Assembly: GCA_030581615.1 (NCBI GenBank)
Contig: JAKTTT010000005.1
Span: 434,001 to 498,000 of the forward strand
From: Alloascoidea africana
Lineage: Eukaryota; Ascomycota; Alloascoideomycetes; Alloascoideales; Alloascoideaceae
Direction: 5' to 3'
Length of the DNA: 64,000 nt
This document shows positions 31,862 to 43,037 of the stretch, piece by piece. Made by a program: the position numbers and the translations under genes. The number at the start of each line of letters is the position of its first letter. Position 1 is the stretch's first letter. The notes under the pieces are model-generated. The model saw only the letters and a program-made list of their open reading frames with translations, ran no database searches and had not been told where the DNA came from.

Positions 31862-32775
31862 TGAAGAACTTGACTGATGGCTATATTTATTGGCATGTTT
31901 AGAAAGGAAGAGCGCTTATATATAGAAGAGAGTGTGAGGAGTTTTGCATCGACAGTTGATGATTTTTATTTTGGTGATGCCTTTTAACGAATAACAAAAA
32001 CGAAAAGCCCTGTGATAGCTTCTTACCCATTCGAATTTCGTTCTTCCTCGCATCATGATGATACATATTTATACTTTTACTTTACATATTTACTCTTAAA
32101 CTTATTTATTGGTCTGTTTGCCCAAGCCGTTATCTAGTTATCGACATTACCGATCAAGCTGTAGCTGTATCCTTCAAATTGAAGGAGAAGAAGAAAATCA
32201 GTCATACGTCACTTTTCGCATGGACTTTGAGGTTTGCAGTCTCGACTCGGACTTTTTAACTAGCAGCTTACGCAGGTTCTTCCTGTAGATCTCTTCTGCC
32301 TTTTCCAATTTCATCCCTTTCAGTCTCTTCTGTTCCTGAGAATGAGGGCTCAGGCACCCACTAGGAATGGTGTTGCACGATCTAGAAGAACTGTATCTAC
32401 CCGTTTTAACGGTCTTTCGAGCACAGCACTGCTGAGACCAAATGTAATTATCTGAATGGCTACACACTTGTAATTTATTTCTGCACTGCTGAGCTTTGAA
32501 GAATAAGGCATACGCTGACAGTTTTTTTCTCACCCCTTTAATTAATTTGTTCTTGGCAGAACCCACTGGGCATTTGCTCCCTGTGTTTGCAAGGCAAAAT
32601 AAAAACAAAAAGCAGGACAAGGCGGTCAGCAAAGCGGAAAATGCATGATGAACCGCAGCAGCCTTACTGGATGGATGGTTTGACTCTGCCCGAGCCCCTT
32701 TCTGCCCTCAGTTGGTGTTTACATCGTCATAGATATCCAGCTAGAGTTATCGGTCCCCTTTGCATGTTGATCATT
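31862..32775. other. Spacer downstream of KGD1
   Basis: Holds the KGD1 3' end and distal promoter of the SUN-family gene. On the minus strand 32198-32660 is a long open frame without an ATG near its start; its last 38 codons from an internal ATG encode a basic peptide (MKLEKAEEIYRKNLRKLL). It could be an exon of a small spliced gene, but no upstream exon or splice sites could be supported. Confidence 0.35.
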
Positions 32776-32787
32776 TGCATTTATAAG
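32776..32787 (+). promoter_or_regulatory. Likely TATA element of the SUN-family gene
   Basis: GCATTTATAAGG lies about 600 bp upstream of the SUN-family ATG; a second TTTATAAG is at 32842-32849. If either is used, the mRNA has a leader of roughly 500 nt. Confidence 0.35.
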
Positions 32788-32875
32788 GCTTTGCGTCCCG
32801 CTCCATTTCATTCTTCTCTTTTCTCCCTTCTCCTATACTCTTTTATAAGTCAGACATCTCTTCTGTTTTAACCGT

Positions 32876-32967
32876 CGCTCTCTAAAGCTACTTTGCGTTT
32901 CTCTTACCACAGTCATTCATTATTTTCACACTTTACCTTTTAAGAGATTTATTCTGATTCTTTCGCT
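32876..32967 (+). promoter_or_regulatory. Two Ssd1-type CNYTCNYT motifs in the SUN-gene leader
   Basis: CGCTCTCT (32876-32883) and CTTTCGCT (32960-32967) match CNYUCNYU, the element by which the RNA-binding protein Ssd1 recognises leaders of wall-protein mRNAs, including SUN4, UTH1 and SIM1 in S. cerevisiae. The motif is degenerate, so two matches in a pyrimidine-rich leader are suggestive only. Confidence 0.35.
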
Positions 32968-33389
32968 TTACATATTGTAAATTCTTATTTTGCTCCCAAC
33001 ATCTTACGATAAACAACACCAAGCTTAAAGGTATGATGGCCATTTGCTTCTGAATGTTTGAGCCTCGAAGGAGCTGTAATATCGGTGCGAGGCGAAGCAG
33101 AACAAGAACTTGAACTCGGAATCGAAATTGTTCGATGCGGCAGGCACAATCCAAAACGACATACGATGAAACAGTTAAACATTCCACGCTTTCTCATGTT
33201 TGCCCAGCATTGCTTTTCTAGCTCGAACCGCTTTCTCGCACTGGCTTACAGACGCCCTACTGGGACCATGGTCCCTTTTTATCCGTTCTCGATCCTGAAG
33301 TTTAAGTCCACCCAGATCTACTTTTTCACCTTTGCTAACAGTCGTCTCTTGCATGGTTTTAGTTCTCTAACAATAGATCAAACCTACAA

Positions 33390-34721
33390 ATGAAGCTTAT
33401 TGCCGTATCAAAACACACTCTAGTGTTGCTCTCAGCCCTGGCCCCGTTCCTGACGCTGACGCCAGCTGCTCCTGCCCCAAACCCTGCTGGAATCCAGCAC
33501 GCCCACCATCAACATAAGCGCGCTGTTGCTGTCGAGTATGTGTATCTCACAATTACTGTTGATGGAGAAGGAAGCACCGTCATCCAGCCCTCCCTCTCGA
33601 CCATTAAGCCCTCTACTACTCAGTCTGTTGAGGATGATGCCTCTGCAACTCCAGAGCCCACATCAAAGTCCAGCTCTAGCGAAGAGGAAGAAAAGCCCTT
33701 AACAAGCAAGGCAGTCTCCAGCTCGATCGAATCTGAAACCGAAACCGAAACCGAAAGCGAACCCTCAACGACATCGGAATCCAAGCCAAGTTCGACAACC
33801 AGCGCTGCCTCTTCTACCAAATCGTCAAGCAAGCCATCTTCTACATCTTCAAGCAAGCCTTCTTCTACATCTTCCTCCTCTTCTTCCAATTCTGGTGATA
33901 TCTACGGCGATTTGGACTGGTACTCCGATCCCACCGAAGAATTCGAAGATGGTGTCCTTAGTTGCGACTCCTTCCCCGTTGGAAATGGTGTCATTGCCCT
34001 TGACCACCTTGGATTTGGTGGGTGGTCTGGAATTGAAAATGACGATACCTCAACCGGTGGAAATTGCAAAGAAGGCTCTTACTGCTCATATGCATGCCAA
34101 CCAGGCATGTCCAAGACCCAGTGGCCCTCATCCCAACCCGAGAACGGAGTTTCTATCGGCGGTCTTCTTTGCAAGAACGGCAAGCTCTACAGGTCCAATT
34201 CCAACTCCAAGCACTTGTGCGAATGGGGTGTAGACGCTGCCTACGTTACTTCTGAACTCGACCAGTCCGTCGCCATCTGCCGAACAGACTACCCTGGTAC
34301 CGAGAACATGGTCATTCCAACATATGTCAAGTCCGGTGGAAAGTTGCCTTTGACTACCGTGAACCAGGAAACTTATTACGAATGGCAGGGACTCCCAACC
34401 TCTGCCCAGTACTACGTGAACGACGCTGGTATCTCATGGGAGAAAGGATGCGTTTGGGGTTCAGACGGCTCGGGGCTCGGAAACTGGTCGCCTTTGAACT
34501 TTGGTGCTGGCTATGTCAATGGAATTTCTTACCTCTCTTTGATTCCAAACCCCAATAACTACGATGCCCTGAACTACAACGTTAAGATTGTTGCCTATGA
34601 CGATGACTCCACTGTTAGCGGAGTTTGTGTTTATGAAAACGGAAAGTATAATGGCGATGGAACTGACGGCTGTACTGTTGGCGTTACTAGCGGGAAGGCT
34701 AAGTTTGTACTCTACAATTGA
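33390..34721 (+). CDS. SUN4: SUN-family cell wall glucanase-like protein (Sim1/Uth1/Nca3/Sun4)
   Basis: 443 aa, single exon. Secreted wall protein of the SUN (GH132) family acting in septation and wall remodelling. Signal peptide at residues 1-26 ([20 protein letters not shown], then TLTPAAPAP), a Kex2-type site at HQHKR (about residue 44), a Ser/Thr-rich low-complexity region with an [10 protein letters not shown] dipeptide repeat (about 60-165), and the C-terminal SUN domain (about 175-443) with its cysteine motif in [20 protein letters not shown], then [16 protein letters not shown] and [10 protein letters not shown]. Which paralogue it represents cannot be fixed; the symbol is provisional. 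A long leader with possible Ssd1 sites suggests translational control and local delivery, as in baker's yeast. Confidence 0.9.
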   Translation: MKLIAVSKHTLVLLSALAPFLTLTPAAPAPNPAGIQHAHHQHKRAVAVEYVYLTITVDGEGSTVIQPSLSTIKPSTTQSVEDDASATPEPTSKSSSSEEEEKPLTSKAVSSSIESETETETESEPSTTSESKPSSTTSAASSTKSSSKPSSTSSSKPSSTSSSSSSNSGDIYGDLDWYSDPTEEFEDGVLSCDSFPVGNGVIALDHLGFGGWSGIENDDTSTGGNCKEGSYCSYACQPGMSKTQWPSSQPENGVSIGGLLCKNGKLYRSNSNSKHLCEWGVDAAYVTSELDQSVAICRTDYPGTENMVIPTYVKSGGKLPLTTVNQETYYEWQGLPTSAQYYVNDAGISWEKGCVWGSDGSGLGNWSPLNFGAGYVNGISYLSLIPNPNNYDALNYNVKIVAYDDDSTVSGVCVYENGKYNGDGTDGCTVGVTSGKAKFVLYN

Positions 34722-37700
34722 AAATCAAGATTGGAATTGAGATAGATATTTTAATGTTTTTGTTTCTTGTCAAAAGTTTCAAAATAAAAGCCAAGAAAAT
34801 ACCAAAAAAATACCAAATAAAAGAACGCTAAGAAATTCATCTTCAGCCTGGATTGATTGTTTAATTGCTGTTCTTTTTTGGAACATGTCTTAGTTTTCGT
34901 TTTCCGTTTTTAATGTTTCTGTTTTTGTTTTTGTCTAGTATACATAGTGTTTAGCAATGAGGCGTTTTCAAAAGAAAGGTTACTACTAGAATGAAATCGA
35001 CAATCCATAGAAGCTGGTACGATCCAGGTCTTGTTTGGCATGGTTCTTATTTGTGTATAGCTCAGTGCTTCACAGTTCGACCTGCGAATTATCTCTACAA
35101 GCTCGCGAACTTCTTGAGCTGTTCAGTAATGTGGAATCCGTGTTACCATACGATACTGCTCAAGCCATACATATTGTGTAAACAATAGTGAGTTTGGGTA
35201 ACTTCTGTTTCGTTGTAATCTGATCGAAGCGTTGTACCTGTTGGTCAAACGGCTATCATATTGAGCGTTCACAAGAATTCCAAACTTGGCTTACTGTTGC
35301 GTTGAGAACTTCACTCCTGGAATCCAAAGCTAAACAGAAAGCGTCAGAAGCTGATAAGCGCCCAGACTAGGTTCGAATTTGGGTTTGTGATAACCAGAGT
35401 TCAACGAGATATCTTTTGGGGATTGCTGTTTCCCCGTTTGTCCTTAATCGAAAGTTTTGAGATATCTAATTTCAGATGTTTTTTTGGACTAGACAGTTGA
35501 GCAAAGAACAAAATTCTACCGGTGAGTTTGCATGCTAATGAACCCAAAAACTCTTGCGGAAAAATCCTGGCTAAGGTCGAATTTGAACGAAACTTGTGCT
35601 TTCTGTAGAATAGCTGGAATTTGTCACAATCAATCATAAATGCTTTTCTATAACTTCTAGTTGGGATTGAGCACCAACTCTACATGCAATTGCGTCAACG
35701 ATTTCATGGTCTGGATAAAGATGTATTTTGCATCAATAATCTCTACCAGTCTTTGAAGCCCGAACTTCCTCTGAAGAGCTCCTAATAGTGATGTAAGATT
35801 AATTATTGCGTAAACACTTTGTGGAACCAATTGCAATGCTAAGAACGGATGCCTACCTTCAAAGGAAAGAAAAACAAGTTACCAAGAAATTCCCATCACA
35901 TATAGAAGCATATTTTGTGCTTATTCCAAAGTCTCGTTTTTAGAATAGGCTATCGTGACTTCATTCTTTAGGCTCTCTTCAAGCGATGTAGTGAGCCGCT
36001 TACTCAGAACCTAAGTAGCATCAAATAGCTAGGAATCCCAATAATTTAGAGATCTAGAAACATACTCCAAGTCTAACATTTCTGTTTTTAAATGCTTTGG
36101 CTTGTACAAACTCATAAGATAGAGGCGGGGCTGAGCTACATTCTCATCTTACCATCTTTATCATTTTCGCCTCTCAAAACATGTCTTACTTATTATGACC
36201 CCGTTCCCGGTTGATGTATTGTCCTAATCAACCTACGGAATGATATTATTAAAGCTTTTGATGAGCATTAATAGACGATTACTCATGATCTCCTATGTCA
36301 AACCCCTCTTTCTAATTTCAAGATTTTACAATACGACAAACACCCTCCTCGGAGGCTCTCTCAAACCGTATCGGTTATTCGCTCCAGAAAAACAGCATAC
36401 TCTACCTGCTGTGACCAACACTATTGTTTCTAACTTGGGCATAAAGTTGTCACTTGAGTTGTAAACTCTTAGAATTATCATCTAGGCTCAGAACATTCCC
36501 AAATTTAGCACTTGTAGATGCCGGAAAACAAAAACTTAAATTCTTTTCTAAGTTACACCATGATGGACTTCTGTTTACAGTTGTTGTACACGCTGAAAAA
36601 GTGGGCACTGTACTTGGGTTATTCTTTACAGTCTGTGGCACAAGTTTTTTAATTGATAGAACCTAATTACGAGACACTAATGGTTAGCTATCACACGATA
36701 GGTACCGGGGAAGGAGGTTGATCTTCAACAAAAATACAATTCTTCATCAAAATCCTTGGGACCAATTGGTCCTGTATCAAAAATGTTGTGTCTTTTCTCG
36801 ACCCATTTTGAGTGATGGATTTGTATCTTCCCTCTGTATACAAGAATCTCCCGGTTTTGGTAATCGAATCCAAAACTTGATAAAAGGCACCCTGCAGCCA
36901 ATTGCTTTGACTAGTGTAGTTTGATCGCTGTAGTTCACGAAACTATCTGACTTACTAGGTGCCACGATGCTTTTCATTGAGAAAAATGTCCTTGCGCTTC
37001 TGCATTCAAGATGAATAAAAGGATTGCGGCATAAATTTTCAACCAATTTCCACTACCTGCGTGATATCCCTGGCTTTGATGAAGTTGATGCGTGGTTCAA
37101 ACTGCGACAATCATCTTGTTAGCAAGACAGCATCACATCGGGCTGTTCCAAACGGCTGCATTTTTCCTTGCCTTGGGATATGTAACTAGTCCTGTTGGTA
37201 CAATGAAATGCCACGGACAAACTATGAGCATTAGCTAGTATGTATGGGTGTAATAAATGAAGTCAAAGCACCTTTAAAAGTCTAGGGTTGTCGCATTTTA
37301 AGCAGCAATTTGGAAGTGAAACAAAACGTTGTTGAACTCAGTTTCTTCTGTGTTATAAATATATACTCTTCAATGAGCCACTTTTTGACAACCTAAGCTA
37401 TTCAGCAAAGATTAGGTCTGGAAGATCACATTATTCGCCGGCGATTTGTTTTCATTACGGGTTCATCAAGAAGCTAGATTTTTAGATACCGCGGTTTCTC
37501 GTCTTCATTTTTAAAGCGATATACTGCAGGAATCACACACAAAAACCAGAGCAAACGCTTTCAGGGCAAAGAAATCAAGAGTAACCGCAAAGTGAAGTAC
37601 AGGGGACAAATACTTTGCTTTTCCTAGATTTGGTAGGCTCGACATTGTATTCCAAAACTGATATATATGAAATGCCATAGCGCAAGTCAGAGTGCCTTTA

Positions 37701-38973
37701 AATAGTGCATTTCACTGTTGACAGGTTCATGTTCCTATCAGGGAAGAAGATTTGGGGATTCTCAGTATTTCGTTAATGTGTTCGGTTGAGGCCGAAAAGA
37801 AAGAATGACCATGGATAGCTGTGCTTGGACCACGAGCCTCTAAACATTTTCTTCTATCAACTTTTGGCCCAGCATCCAGTATTGTCAAATGGCAAGTTCT
37901 TGGGCAAAGCCAGTTAGCTTGAAAATCCGAACCATAGTTCTAATACTGTTTGTAGTCCTTTTAAGTTTGAGACTGTCAAATGAGAGAAGCAAACCTCATC
38001 TAATGTTGTGACCCTCGAAAGCTTCTGACACCTCATTCTGGCCGTAATATCAAAATTTCTTTTGGAAAATACAGATAAAGATGTAAGAAATGGTTCTAAA
38101 GGAGTAGTAAAGCCGCCTACCCAAATTTACTATCAAACAGTAGGCAGATTAGAGCTAAGAATCTTACAGAGATAAAATCTAGTTATAGACAAATTGACCC
38201 GAAACATATCTGTCCCAGGTACTCTCAGTAAAAAGACATTCCTACTTACACTTAGAATTGAAATTCATCAAATCTCGCAAATACATCTTGATTAGCTGGA
38301 AAAAGAACGCTCCTATAAATCAAGAGTGTTGGGTTCTGAGTCTGAGGACGCGACACGCTGATCTTAAGAGCCAGTCCTTTAAGGGAAAGCAAGCTTTTCA
38401 ATCCATTACAAACAGTGATTTCTTGAAAAAATCATTCAGTCAATTAACACTGCTGTAGCGAAAAGGAGGATGAAAAAGATTGTTTTTTCTGCTCTCAAGG
38501 GATTTGTTTCTCTCAGTCACATGCATGCTGGCAAACTTTTTTCCGTTTTGGGTGTTGCTGCATGTCACCCGAAGGAGGTAAAAACTAGACGATTTTACAC
38601 TTTTTAACTGTTCATCAGAGGACAAAAAGAGAGCAAGATGTAGGCGTGATATGAGACGAAGGGAATTTTACAAAGTGCTTTCTCCAAAACCAATTCCAGT
38701 TCATAAAAGCAGGTGTTTTTTAAAATTCGAGCGGATATGGTGGATGGAAAAAGAGCAGGCTGGTTATGGCAGGCTGGCATATTATATCACCCTCCAACGC
38801 ACCTGGAGCTGGATCAAGACGAGATAGATGGCAAAGGAGCCAACCTCGTGTAAAAATGATATAAATCCAAACAAATTTCTGCTTGCCCAATTATCCCATT
38901 TGTACTCCCATATTCTGTTGGCTTTAATCCTTTTGACTGGAAAGAAGTCGCATTAGAGGCACACATCTCCATC
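34722..38973. other. 4.2-kb gene-poor interval with decayed coding fragments
   Basis: No intact gene. Several short stretches look once-coding but are broken: on the plus strand near 35070-35175 (SLQARELLELFSNVESVLPY), near 35245-35370 (HIERSQEFQTWLTVALRTSL), near 35668-35785 (IEHQLYMQLRQRFHGLDKDV) and near 37050-37120 (HYLRDIPGFDEVDAWFKL); on the minus strand near 37740-37950 (ARGPSTAIHGHSFFSASTEH). None is assignable to a family. An open frame at 36454-36666 lacks an ATG. No tRNA, rRNA or terminal repeats were found by eye. Either several relics or a much-decayed mobile element would fit. Confidence 0.4.
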
Positions 38974-40017
38974 ATGTCTAACCTGGTGCTTTCTTTCAAT
39001 GTGCGAAACTATACAACGATCAACCTCTATATCCTTTTCATCAGATTTGTCCAGTTTTTCTTTGCAGGTCTTATTATGGGCCTCTGCTGCTACCACATCC
39101 GGATAGCAAATGTTTTCAAGCGAAAAGTGACTGACGGCATCATCTTTACCCTCGTACTCTCCATTTTCACCATCCTCACCCTCTTTGCATACTGCATCAA
39201 CGTTGTCAAACAGCTTCTCTGGCTTTTCTGGTGGGACGTCTCCCTTTTCGTTGCTTGGCTTCTCGCCTACTTCTGGGTATGGGATGTCTTGACATTCCCC
39301 TGTAAGCGGACTAGCGCAAACCCCTTTTCAGGGAATTCGTGTCAGAGAGATCAGGCGCTTCTGGTCTTTGATATTGTTCTTGCGGTTCTTTGGATCATCA
39401 CCGCACTTATCGGAGCCTACTACCTTAGAAAGGCCTATATCGAGGCAAAGAAGAACAACCCTCCGCCACAGCCTGTGCTTGTGGCTGCCCCCTCTGCTCG
39501 ATCACACTCTAGCTCGTCCTCAGGATCGCACACCATTCCCAGGCCCCCTTCCCAACAGTACTATCCTATTAACCAGCCTATAATCCCCCAACAACCACAT
39601 TTGATTCCACGTCAGGATCCTATCATGCCACAAAATCACCACCCAGGTCCTTATCCAATAAACACACCCGCAGCGTTTGGAGACACAAGGTCCACACGCT
39701 CCGACACGACAAAACGCAACAGCGGGTATCCAGATACAGAAGATAGGAAGAGCTTCCTTACGGTCCACACGGACAAAAACAGGTCTCGATCGAACTCTGA
39801 ATCCAGATCCAGGTCAAGGTCAAGATCTAGACCAAGATCTGAAAAAAGCAGGAGTCGACCACAAAGTGACCATACCTTGCGAAGCAGCAATCGGAATAGC
39901 AGCGTGAATCCAGCAGACCTCGCCGTTAGAAGTCGTAGTCATAGCCGACACCAGGGCCATCCTGAGAACGACAAGGGAACTTTGGGAGAAAAGATTCAAG
40001 GATACTTTTTGGGTTAA
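38974..40017 (+). CDS. Four-TM membrane protein (MARVEL-like) with RS-rich cytosolic tail
   Basis: 347 aa, single exon. Four hydrophobic segments occupy residues 1-155: about 18-42 (LYILFIRFVQFFFAGLIMG), 57-78 (IIFTLVLSIFTILTLFAYCI), 83-107 (LLWLFWWDVSLFVAWLLAYF) and 130-150 (LLVFDIVLAVLWIITALIG). Loop 3-4 has two cysteines (FPCKRTS and NSCQRD). This topology and spacing fit the fungal membrane-associating MARVEL-type family, an inference from topology. The tail (155-347) is Pro/Ser/Gln-rich, then carries an SR-dipeptide repeat (RSRSNSESRSRSRSRSRPRS), unusual for a membrane protein and a likely phosphorylation region. No named orthologue recognised. Confidence 0.75.
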   Translation: MSNLVLSFNVRNYTTINLYILFIRFVQFFFAGLIMGLCCYHIRIANVFKRKVTDGIIFTLVLSIFTILTLFAYCINVVKQLLWLFWWDVSLFVAWLLAYFWVWDVLTFPCKRTSANPFSGNSCQRDQALLVFDIVLAVLWIITALIGAYYLRKAYIEAKKNNPPPQPVLVAAPSARSHSSSSSGSHTIPRPPSQQYYPINQPIIPQQPHLIPRQDPIMPQNHHPGPYPINTPAAFGDTRSTRSDTTKRNSGYPDTEDRKSFLTVHTDKNRSRSNSESRSRSRSRSRPRSEKSRSRPQSDHTLRSSNRNSSVNPADLAVRSRSHSRHQGHPENDKGTLGEKIQGYFLG

Positions 40018-40100
40018 ATTCATTTTAAAATTTCTGTCTTGTATAGCATAGCAATAACGAATAGTGAATATGCATTATATAAAAACGCTAATAATTGTGT

Positions 40101-41388
40101 CTATAATTCCTCGTGTCTATTGACGTATGCCTCATCACTATCATCGTCGTCGTCATCGTCTCCATCAACAGCCGATTCATCATAGTTTTCCAAGTCTAGT
40201 ATGCTTTCTTCCAAAGATTCTGGATCTTCAAAGCCTGTAAGAGCAAACTCCACGAGGTCTTCGAGCTTTATATTCAGAGGAGCATTCTCAATGATGTTTC
40301 TTCGTCCCATCATCGCGTTATATTTGTACTTTCCCCCTGCCCCAGCTTCGAGAGGCGGGAGATTTGGCCGCGACAGGTTGAACTTGAAAGGCTTGGTTTT
40401 TGACTCGTGTGGGATATCTGTAGCACCAAAATGTTAGTTTGACGTAGTAAGATGCCACACAACTTTCAAAACATACATAAGACAGTAGGTAAATCGGAAA
40501 CCCGAAAGTGCCGAACAAGCCAAGCAGATTCAGCGCCTTGTCCATTAACCTTGGCAAACTTGAGCCGTTTGGAATTTTTATCCAAAGCTTGTCGTTCTTC
40601 TAGCTCCTTCTCAACTTTTGCTGCGGCTTCATCGTAAATGGTCTTTATCGAAGAACGATATTCCTCAGACCAAGGTCCCAGAAATACCAGTAAAAGATCG
40701 AGATCTGGATTCTTTGTCACTAGGTTATTGTAACTTTCATCTATCAAGGCCATGACCTTGCTTGTAACAGTTTGCGCATATATGCCGGTTTTTTGAGTTA
40801 TGAATTGAGAAATGTGGTCTATGCTTCGAATGTCATGGTACTGTTCTATCAAAGATCCCGATTTATCAAACAGCTACAATCGAGGGTTAGTGAAACAGGC
40901 ATCATAAATGGTACAAATAAGAGAATACCTTAATGGTAGGAAATGATGCAATGCTATGCTCTTTCCCCGATTTTCTGTTCTTTAACGTGTTTATCCTCGC
41001 TGGTGTAACAAAACTCGGAACATCTGAAGTTAGCGCTGAAAAGAAACCACGCGGTCGTTTTCAAAGCATACCTATCTGAATGTCATCGCTATACCCAAAT
41101 AGTTGGATTAAACCCTCGTATATTGGGGCTAGTTTGGCACAATGCTGACAATGATCCGAATAGAACTGTGTGTATAGATGAAAATGTTAGATACTTCTAT
41201 CCAAAAGATCAATAAGATTTCACTCTACGAACATTCACAAGTGTGTACTTCGCATGGTTCTGTAGTGCTGGCTTTAGGCTTTTATCACTTAGCTCTAATA
41301 TCTGCGAAAGAGCAAATCCAGATTTGGGTAGAAATCCAAGTAGGGAGAAGAATCCCAGGAGGTGGGTTAGTGCTAGACAGAATTTCAT
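40101..41388 (-). CDS. ER protein disulfide isomerase relative (Mpd-type), five exons, HEEL C-terminus
   Basis: Exons on the minus strand: 41388-41239, 41165-41072, 41023-40929, 40873-40477, 40417-40101, joined in frame to 350 aa. Introns are 73, 48, 55 and 59 nt; several have CTAAC branch sites very close to the acceptor. Signal peptide at residues 1-25 (MKFCLALTHLLGFFSLLGFL), one thioredoxin domain with redox motif CQHC (FYSDHCQHCAKLAPIYEGL), the cis-Pro loop SIASFPTIKLF, then a helical region with coiled-coil character (EAAAKVEKELEERQALDKN), and an acidic tail (DGDDDDDDDSDE) ending NRHEEL. HEEL resembles HDEL/KDEL retention signals. Closest in layout to Mpd2/Mpd1. The donor of intron 1 (GTGAAT) is the least certain junction; an upstream in-frame ATG at 41487 would bury the signal peptide, so 41388 is chosen. 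Confidence 0.75.
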
Positions 41389-41553
41389 TCTGACAGTGTA
41401 TCTGTCTCGGAAGAAGTCCGAAACAAAAGAAAGATGCAGGCTGGGTGGAAGGGAGTACGAATTACTATGGGAAAGTCTAACGAACATCGCATCGTTGAAT
41501 TAACCTTCTTTCCCACCGCCAAAAACACACACACACTAGATACTTTTGAAATC

Positions 41554-41754
41554 ATGGTAACCACCCTCGATCGCGCAATGAGAGCTCCCGCAAGGCCTCT
41601 GCTGTTTACGTTTACAGGAATTGTTGTTTTTTCTGTGGTGGCGTTGTTTATGGGAACACCATCTGATCAGACAGATCAAGTTCCTGATGATGATGCCCAG
41701 AACGAAGCAGAACGAAACAGAGATGGGAAAAAGAAGGCAAAAGCTACTGAGTAG
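41554..41754 (+). CDS. Small single-pass membrane protein, unknown
   Basis: 66 aa (MVTTLDRAMRAPARPLLFTF at the start). A basic N-terminus, one TM segment (LLFTFTGIVVFSVVALFMG, about residues 17-35) and a charged acidic-then-basic tail (DDDAQNEAERNRDGKKKAKA). The layout resembles small mitochondrial inner-membrane or ER tail proteins, but no family is recognised. Divergent from the PDI-like gene, with 165 bp between start codons. Kept as a gene because of clean topology and position; a chance frame is possible. Confidence 0.5.
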   Translation: MVTTLDRAMRAPARPLLFTFTGIVVFSVVALFMGTPSDQTDQVPDDDAQNEAERNRDGKKKAKATE

Positions 41755-42020
41755 TACTATGGGGTTGATTTCTACAACAACCTCGGAATGGCGAATAAAG
41801 GTTTATATCGTTTTGACGAAGATTATGATGGTTTTATGTTGCATTTTCGGAATTGGGGTATATTTTCTAAACCATAGTTATAATGAGCAAAAATGGCAGA
41901 TTAGACATGTAAAATGGTGGTAATCTATTCACAAGGCTAAAAACTATCCTCTTAATTACTCTCTGTCTTACAGCTCCAGTTTTCCTATTTACAAACACTT
42001 TGAGTCCACAATAATCGGGA

Positions 42021-42881
42021 TTACTTACCAACAGAATACAATCTGTCACTCACAACGTTCCAGTTGATGCACTTCCACCAATTCTCAACGTACTCGATCT
42101 TGTTCAAAACTCCATAGTCCTCCAGATAGGCATACTCCCAGACGTTGAGAGCCAGTAAAGGCATGGTCCAATCCCTGATTCCGTTCTTTGCACTCTCTTC
42201 CATGTCGTTCAGATACTGCAGATCTGCCTTTGATATTGGCCCGTTTAGATCTAGACTCTGGTTCTGAGTGTACTGGTACGGTGTTCCCGCGTTGTAGCAA
42301 GTCACTATTTCCACCAGCTTGTCGTCCCTTTCCACAAGAAAAACCCAGCCATTGCCAACTAGTGAGTTTGCACTATCTAAAAAGCTCAAACGAAGCTCCT
42401 CCATTGGCGTAATGTTTTCCTCAGTTTCAGTAGCAAATGACCTTTTGATCCTATTCATCAGATCTCGACTCGGTTGAGTCTCATTTTCATCTGCTGAAAC
42501 CAGAGACTCAAAGAAAAGGTGGTTGTTGTGGGATTGCGAGGCATGGTTGAAAACGACAGATTCGTTTGTTTGTTTTGCTGCGTTCATCAATATCCCGAAC
42601 GGACTCCTCGTCTCATTATCAGTACCATTTGTCAGCATCGTAAGCTTCATTGTGAGATATTTTTGGTAGTCTGTCCACGCCGTTTTGAATCCCTCAGCCG
42701 AATACAGTCCTGGTATTCCTTCACTAACAAGTTGTTTTTCATTCGGCAAAACTGGCGGCAGGTGGATAGAGCGACGAGCCTCTCGTTTTAAAAATCCATT
42801 TACTGCTATGGATCCTGAGATCAATGGGCGCCTGCCACCCCTACAAACGGCAATTCTGCCAAAGCGAAAAGAAAGAGCCAT
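42021..42881 (-). CDS. Mitochondrial small-subunit ribosomal protein mS42/mS43 (Mrp1/Rsm26, SOD-like fold)
   Basis: 286 aa from the ATG 42879-42881. N-terminus is a matrix-targeting sequence (MALSFRFGRIAVCRGGRRPL). The body has the iron/manganese superoxide dismutase fold but acts structurally in the mitoribosome: HLPPVLPNEKQ at the start of the fold, FNHASQSHNNHLFFESL in place of the first metal-site helix, WVFLVERDDKLVEIVTCYNA, and MPLLALNVWEYAYLEDYG near the C-terminus. It is not a SOD enzyme by inference: spacing around the ligands is altered. Mrp1 and Rsm26 are paralogues and were not separated. The stop overlaps GTAAGT, a strong donor-like hexamer, so a further small exon is formally possible, though the C-terminus looks complete. 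Confidence 0.8.
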   Translation of the reverse strand: MALSFRFGRIAVCRGGRRPLISGSIAVNGFLKREARRSIHLPPVLPNEKQLVSEGIPGLYSAEGFKTAWTDYQKYLTMKLTMLTNGTDNETRSPFGILMNAAKQTNESVVFNHASQSHNNHLFFESLVSADENETQPSRDLMNRIKRSFATETEENITPMEELRLSFLDSANSLVGNGWVFLVERDDKLVEIVTCYNAGTPYQYTQNQSLDLNGPISKADLQYLNDMEESAKNGIRDWTMPLLALNVWEYAYLEDYGVLNKIEYVENWWKCINWNVVSDRLYSVGK

Positions 42882-43037
42882 ATTGATCCACCAAGGAATG
42901 CTTTTGGTGAACCTCTCGCGCAATAGTTTTTCTCGAGCTCACATCCATACACCCAGACAAGTTAGTATCACTGTACTGAAATATACGCGTTGCTTTGAAA
43001 GGCAGGGTAATCCTGGAATTGGAGAATCCAAAAATTT

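Noticed and set aside
32198-32632. 144-codon minus-strand frame downstream of KGD1
   Set aside because: Begins without an ATG; only the last 38 codons follow an ATG. Cys-rich and basic, but no splice partner was found. Mentioned in the spacer entry rather than called as a gene.
33058-33393. Upstream frame overlapping the SUN start codon by four bases
   Set aside because: It starts at TTG, not ATG, so it is not a convincing upstream ORF.
42021-42881. Annotation as a superoxide dismutase
   Set aside because: SOD fold is recognisable but ligand spacing is altered and the protein matches the mitoribosomal Mrp1/Rsm26 pattern.
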